This document shows positions 62,306 to 64,000 of a stretch of 64,000 bases of DNA, in pieces (the stretch's first letter is position 1; each line of letters begins with the position of its first letter). Below the pieces are notes generated by a model. The model did not search any database. It saw nothing but the letters and a program-made list of their open reading frames with translations, and was not told the DNA's origin. The stretch comes from Amycolatopsis decaplanina DSM 44594 (GTDB lineage Bacteria; Actinomycetota; Actinomycetes; Mycobacteriales; Pseudonocardiaceae), in NCBI RefSeq assembly GCF_000342005.1, contig NZ_AOHO01000055.1, forward strand, positions 303,329 to 367,328, in the 5' to 3' direction. The translations under genes and the position numbers were made by a program.

Positions 62306-63451
62306 ATGGCGCCACCACGGGAACCGGAGAAGACTCGCTCGGCGGGGCTCCCTGCAATCCATCCGAAATCGCGGGAAAGTGTGGCCGACGTGATCGAAAA
62401 CAATATGATCCCGGATGAATTCCTCTCACTGGCGAGTGTGCAGGCGGCCGAGGAGGACGCACTGCTCTCGAAACAGAACGTCGTGGGTGTCGCGCTCGGC
62501 ACCAAATGGGCGGGCGGGCGGGACACCGGTGAGAAGGCGATCACCGTTCTGGTCGACACGAAGATGCCGCACGAGATGCTCCGTGACGACGACCTCGTGC
62601 CCGCGACACTGGCCGGGGTACCCACCGACGTCCAGGAAGTCGGGGTGATCCAGGCGGGCCGCAGCATCGCGGCGCCGAGAGTGAACGGCGCCGCCACGAT
62701 GGTCGACGAGCCACCGGCTCCGACGCTCGCCCGCCCCGACGAGCTCGCCCGTGAACAGGTCGGCCCGTTCACCCTAGCCAGGCGGTTCCGCCCGGCGTTC
62801 GGCGGGCTGAGCGTCGGCCACTTCAAGATCACCGCAGGCACCTACGGCACCGCCGTCTACGACGCCACGGCGCTGCCCGGCAAACCGCCCAGGTACTACA
62901 TCCTGAGCAACAACCACGTGCTGGCGAACTCCAACGCCGCCGCCATCGGCGACCCGATCCTGCAGCCCGGCCCGTTCGACGGCGGTGCCGTCCCCGCCGA
63001 CGTCATCGCCAGGCTGAGCCGGTTCGTACCGATCAAGTTCATCCAGCCCGGGCAGCCGGTGCCGGTGAACTTCGTCGATGCCGCGATCGCGGAGGGCCAG
63101 TTCCACGACCTCGACCGGCGGATCTTCTGGGTCGGCGAGCTCAAGGGCACCAACGTGGCACCTCCGGTCGGCACGCTCGTGCAGAAGACCGGCCGGACCA
63201 CGAACTGGACGACCGGGCGGATCACGAACATCAACGCCACCGTCGACGTGAACTACGGCGGCGGCAAGGTGGCCCGGTTCGCGCAGCAACTGCTGACCAC
63301 CGACATGTCGGCCGGTGGCGACTCGGGCAGCCTCGTGGCGGACCTGCGCGAGAACGCCGTCGGCCTCCTGTTCGCGGGTTCACCGGTGGTCACCGTGATC
63401 AACCGGATCACGCTGGTCGAGGCCGCGCTCGGGATCAGGGTGCATCCGTAG
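62306..63451 (+). CDS. Trypsin-like serine protease with N-terminal VVGVALG domain
   Basis: The product has up to 381 residues from ATG 62306; GTG 62381 (25 codons in) and ATG 62405 fit better as starts, because the first 25 residues are low-quality. There is no signal peptide. An N-terminal domain (about residues 45-110, NVVGVALGTKW ... VLVDTKMPHEML ... LAGVPTDVQEVGVI) precedes a chymotrypsin-like fold. His is in YYILSNNHVLANSNA (about 203), Asp in VNFVDAAIAEG (about 252) and Ser in SAGGDSGSLVAD (about 335). The next gene carries a stand-alone copy of the N-terminal domain. Confidence 0.82.
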   Translation: MAPPREPEKTRSAGLPAIHPKSRESVADVIENNMIPDEFLSLASVQAAEEDALLSKQNVVGVALGTKWAGGRDTGEKAITVLVDTKMPHEMLRDDDLVPATLAGVPTDVQEVGVIQAGRSIAAPRVNGAATMVDEPPAPTLARPDELAREQVGPFTLARRFRPAFGGLSVGHFKITAGTYGTAVYDATALPGKPPRYYILSNNHVLANSNAAAIGDPILQPGPFDGGAVPADVIARLSRFVPIKFIQPGQPVPVNFVDAAIAEGQFHDLDRRIFWVGELKGTNVAPPVGTLVQKTGRTTNWTTGRITNINATVDVNYGGGKVARFAQQLLTTDMSAGGDSGSLVADLRENAVGLLFAGSPVVTVINRITLVEAALGIRVHP

Positions 63452-63678
63452 TGGCCGACGACGTAGCCGATGTCGACGCCGCTCTGGCCGCAGCGTCGCG
63501 GTGGCTCGACGACGTCCCCGGAGTGGTCGGGGTCGGGCAGGGCGAGGCCGAGGGAGCACCCACGATCGACGTGTGGATGACCCCCGGCCACGATCCCGCC
63601 CGGCTGCCTTCCCGGCTGCTGGGGGTGCCTGTCCGGGTCCGGGACTCGGGCGGGCCGGTGGCGGCTCAGCCGGACTGA
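63451..63678 (+). CDS. Small stand-alone VVGVGQG-domain protein
   Basis: The product has 75 residues. GTG 63451 shares its first base with the TAG stop of the protease (TAGTG), so translation is coupled. The core VVGVGQGEAEGAPTIDVWMT ... LPSRLLGVPVRVRDSG parallels the N-terminal domain of the preceding protease (VVGVALG ... ITVLVDTK ... LAGVPTDVQEVG). It could inhibit, chaperone or mimic the protease propeptide. It overlaps the converging GH2 gene by 13 bases. Confidence 0.75.
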   Translation: MADDVADVDAALAAASRWLDDVPGVVGVGQGEAEGAPTIDVWMTPGHDPARLPSRLLGVPVRVRDSGGPVAAQPD

Positions 63679-64000
63679 CCCGCCTCGATGACCGCGCGAT
63701 TGCGGGCGGCGACGGGCGCCGAGTCCGCCTTCACCACCCGCCGGTCGTAGGTGAGCAGGCCGTTGACCTCGTTCTCGACGTCGGTGATCTGGGTGTAGAT
63801 CGCGCCGGAAAGGCCGGTTCCGGGAATGAGCCGTTCGAGGTGTTCGCTGACCTCGGCATAGCGCTTGGTCAGCTGTGCCGAGGTCAGTGTCATTTCGTAG
63901 GCTTGGGGTTCCCCCGGCCAACAGTGCTCGTCGAGGACCAGGCCGAGGCCGCCGTACTCACCGTCGACGATCACCCTGTGGTCCTTCACCGCGGGTTTTC
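63666..64000 (-). CDS. C-terminus of a glycoside hydrolase family 2-type protein (start beyond right edge)
   Basis: The partial frame runs in from the right edge, ending at 63666 (111 codons visible). It has the terminal GH2-like signature IVDGEYGGLGLVLDEHCWPG (E-Y/F-G-G), then YAEVSEHLERLIPGTGLSGA and the typical end IYTQITDVENEVNGLLTYDR. It probably belongs to a beta-galactosidase/beta-mannosidase-like protein. The nucleophile region and the N-terminal half are outside the window. Confidence 0.8.
   Translation of the reverse strand, partial: KPAVKDHRVIVDGEYGGLGLVLDEHCWPGEPQAYEMTLTSAQLTKRYAEVSEHLERLIPGTGLSGAIYTQITDVENEVNGLLTYDRRVVKADSAPVAARNRAVIEAGQSG

Overview
The window is high-GC actinobacterial chromosome, most likely from Amycolatopsis or a close Pseudonocardiales relative. 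The evidence is GTG starts, GGAGG-type ribosome binding sites, DUF397 and DUF2510 domains, a BldD-like regulator, the GatCAB amidotransferase and an order of housekeeping genes that follows Mycobacterium tuberculosis Rv2993c to Rv3031 (recalled from memory, not searched). No complete mobile element, CRISPR array or secondary-metabolite cluster is visible.

Region 1 (1-10.4 kb) is accessory. It holds secreted proteins (an SpaA/prealbumin-like one and a lamin-tail-domain one), a zinc-ribbon protein, a BldD-like regulator with two extra N-terminal helix-turn-helix modules, and decayed genes: a frameshifted phoU remnant and a serine recombinase pseudogene beside tRNA-Glu. A compact group resembles the mycobacterial DosR dormancy regulon: a phosphoribosyltransferase-hydrolase fusion (Rv0571c-like), an Hrp1-like CBS protein (Rv2626c-like), a DUF2267 protein and a deazaflavin-dependent nitroreductase. 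DosR-like boxes lie in the divergent promoter region of this group.

Region 2 (10.4-13.3 kb) holds tRNA-Glu(CUC), tRNA-Gln(CUG), a HAD hydrolase and an FAD monooxygenase with a palindromic operator candidate.

Region 3 (13.3-31.2 kb) is branched-chain amino acid and serine synthesis: cimA with a fumarylacetoacetate-hydrolase-family gene, leuB, serA, ilvB-ilvN-ilvC and ilvD. cimA and ilvB each have an attenuator leader; the cimA leader peptide carries four consecutive Ile codons. A large subtilase, a TetR/quinone-reductase pair and a DUF397 protein are interspersed.

Region 4 (31.2-50.7 kb) holds DoxX, DUF72, a 2-hydroxyacid dehydrogenase, a PQQ-type sugar dehydrogenase lipoprotein, a secreted hydrolase, gatC-gatA-gatB, an ACT protein, a metE-like/ligA operon, a scramblase-like protein, an MBL hydrolase with a GNAT, and mnmA with its cysteine desulfurase.

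Region 5 (50.7-64 kb) holds an MFS transporter, a LuxR regulator divergent from a second quinone reductase, an ornithine-lipid-type acyltransferase pair, etfB-etfA, DegV, a methyltransferase with a GH57 branching enzyme, glutathione peroxidase, a trypsin-like protease with a stand-alone copy of its N-terminal domain, and the C-terminus of a GH2 glycosidase at the right edge.

Several families of intergenic palindromes punctuate the window: one built on 21-bp-period units, one with 24-bp arms, and one with 22-23-bp arms and a 2-nt spacer. They mostly sit between convergent genes or at operon ends.
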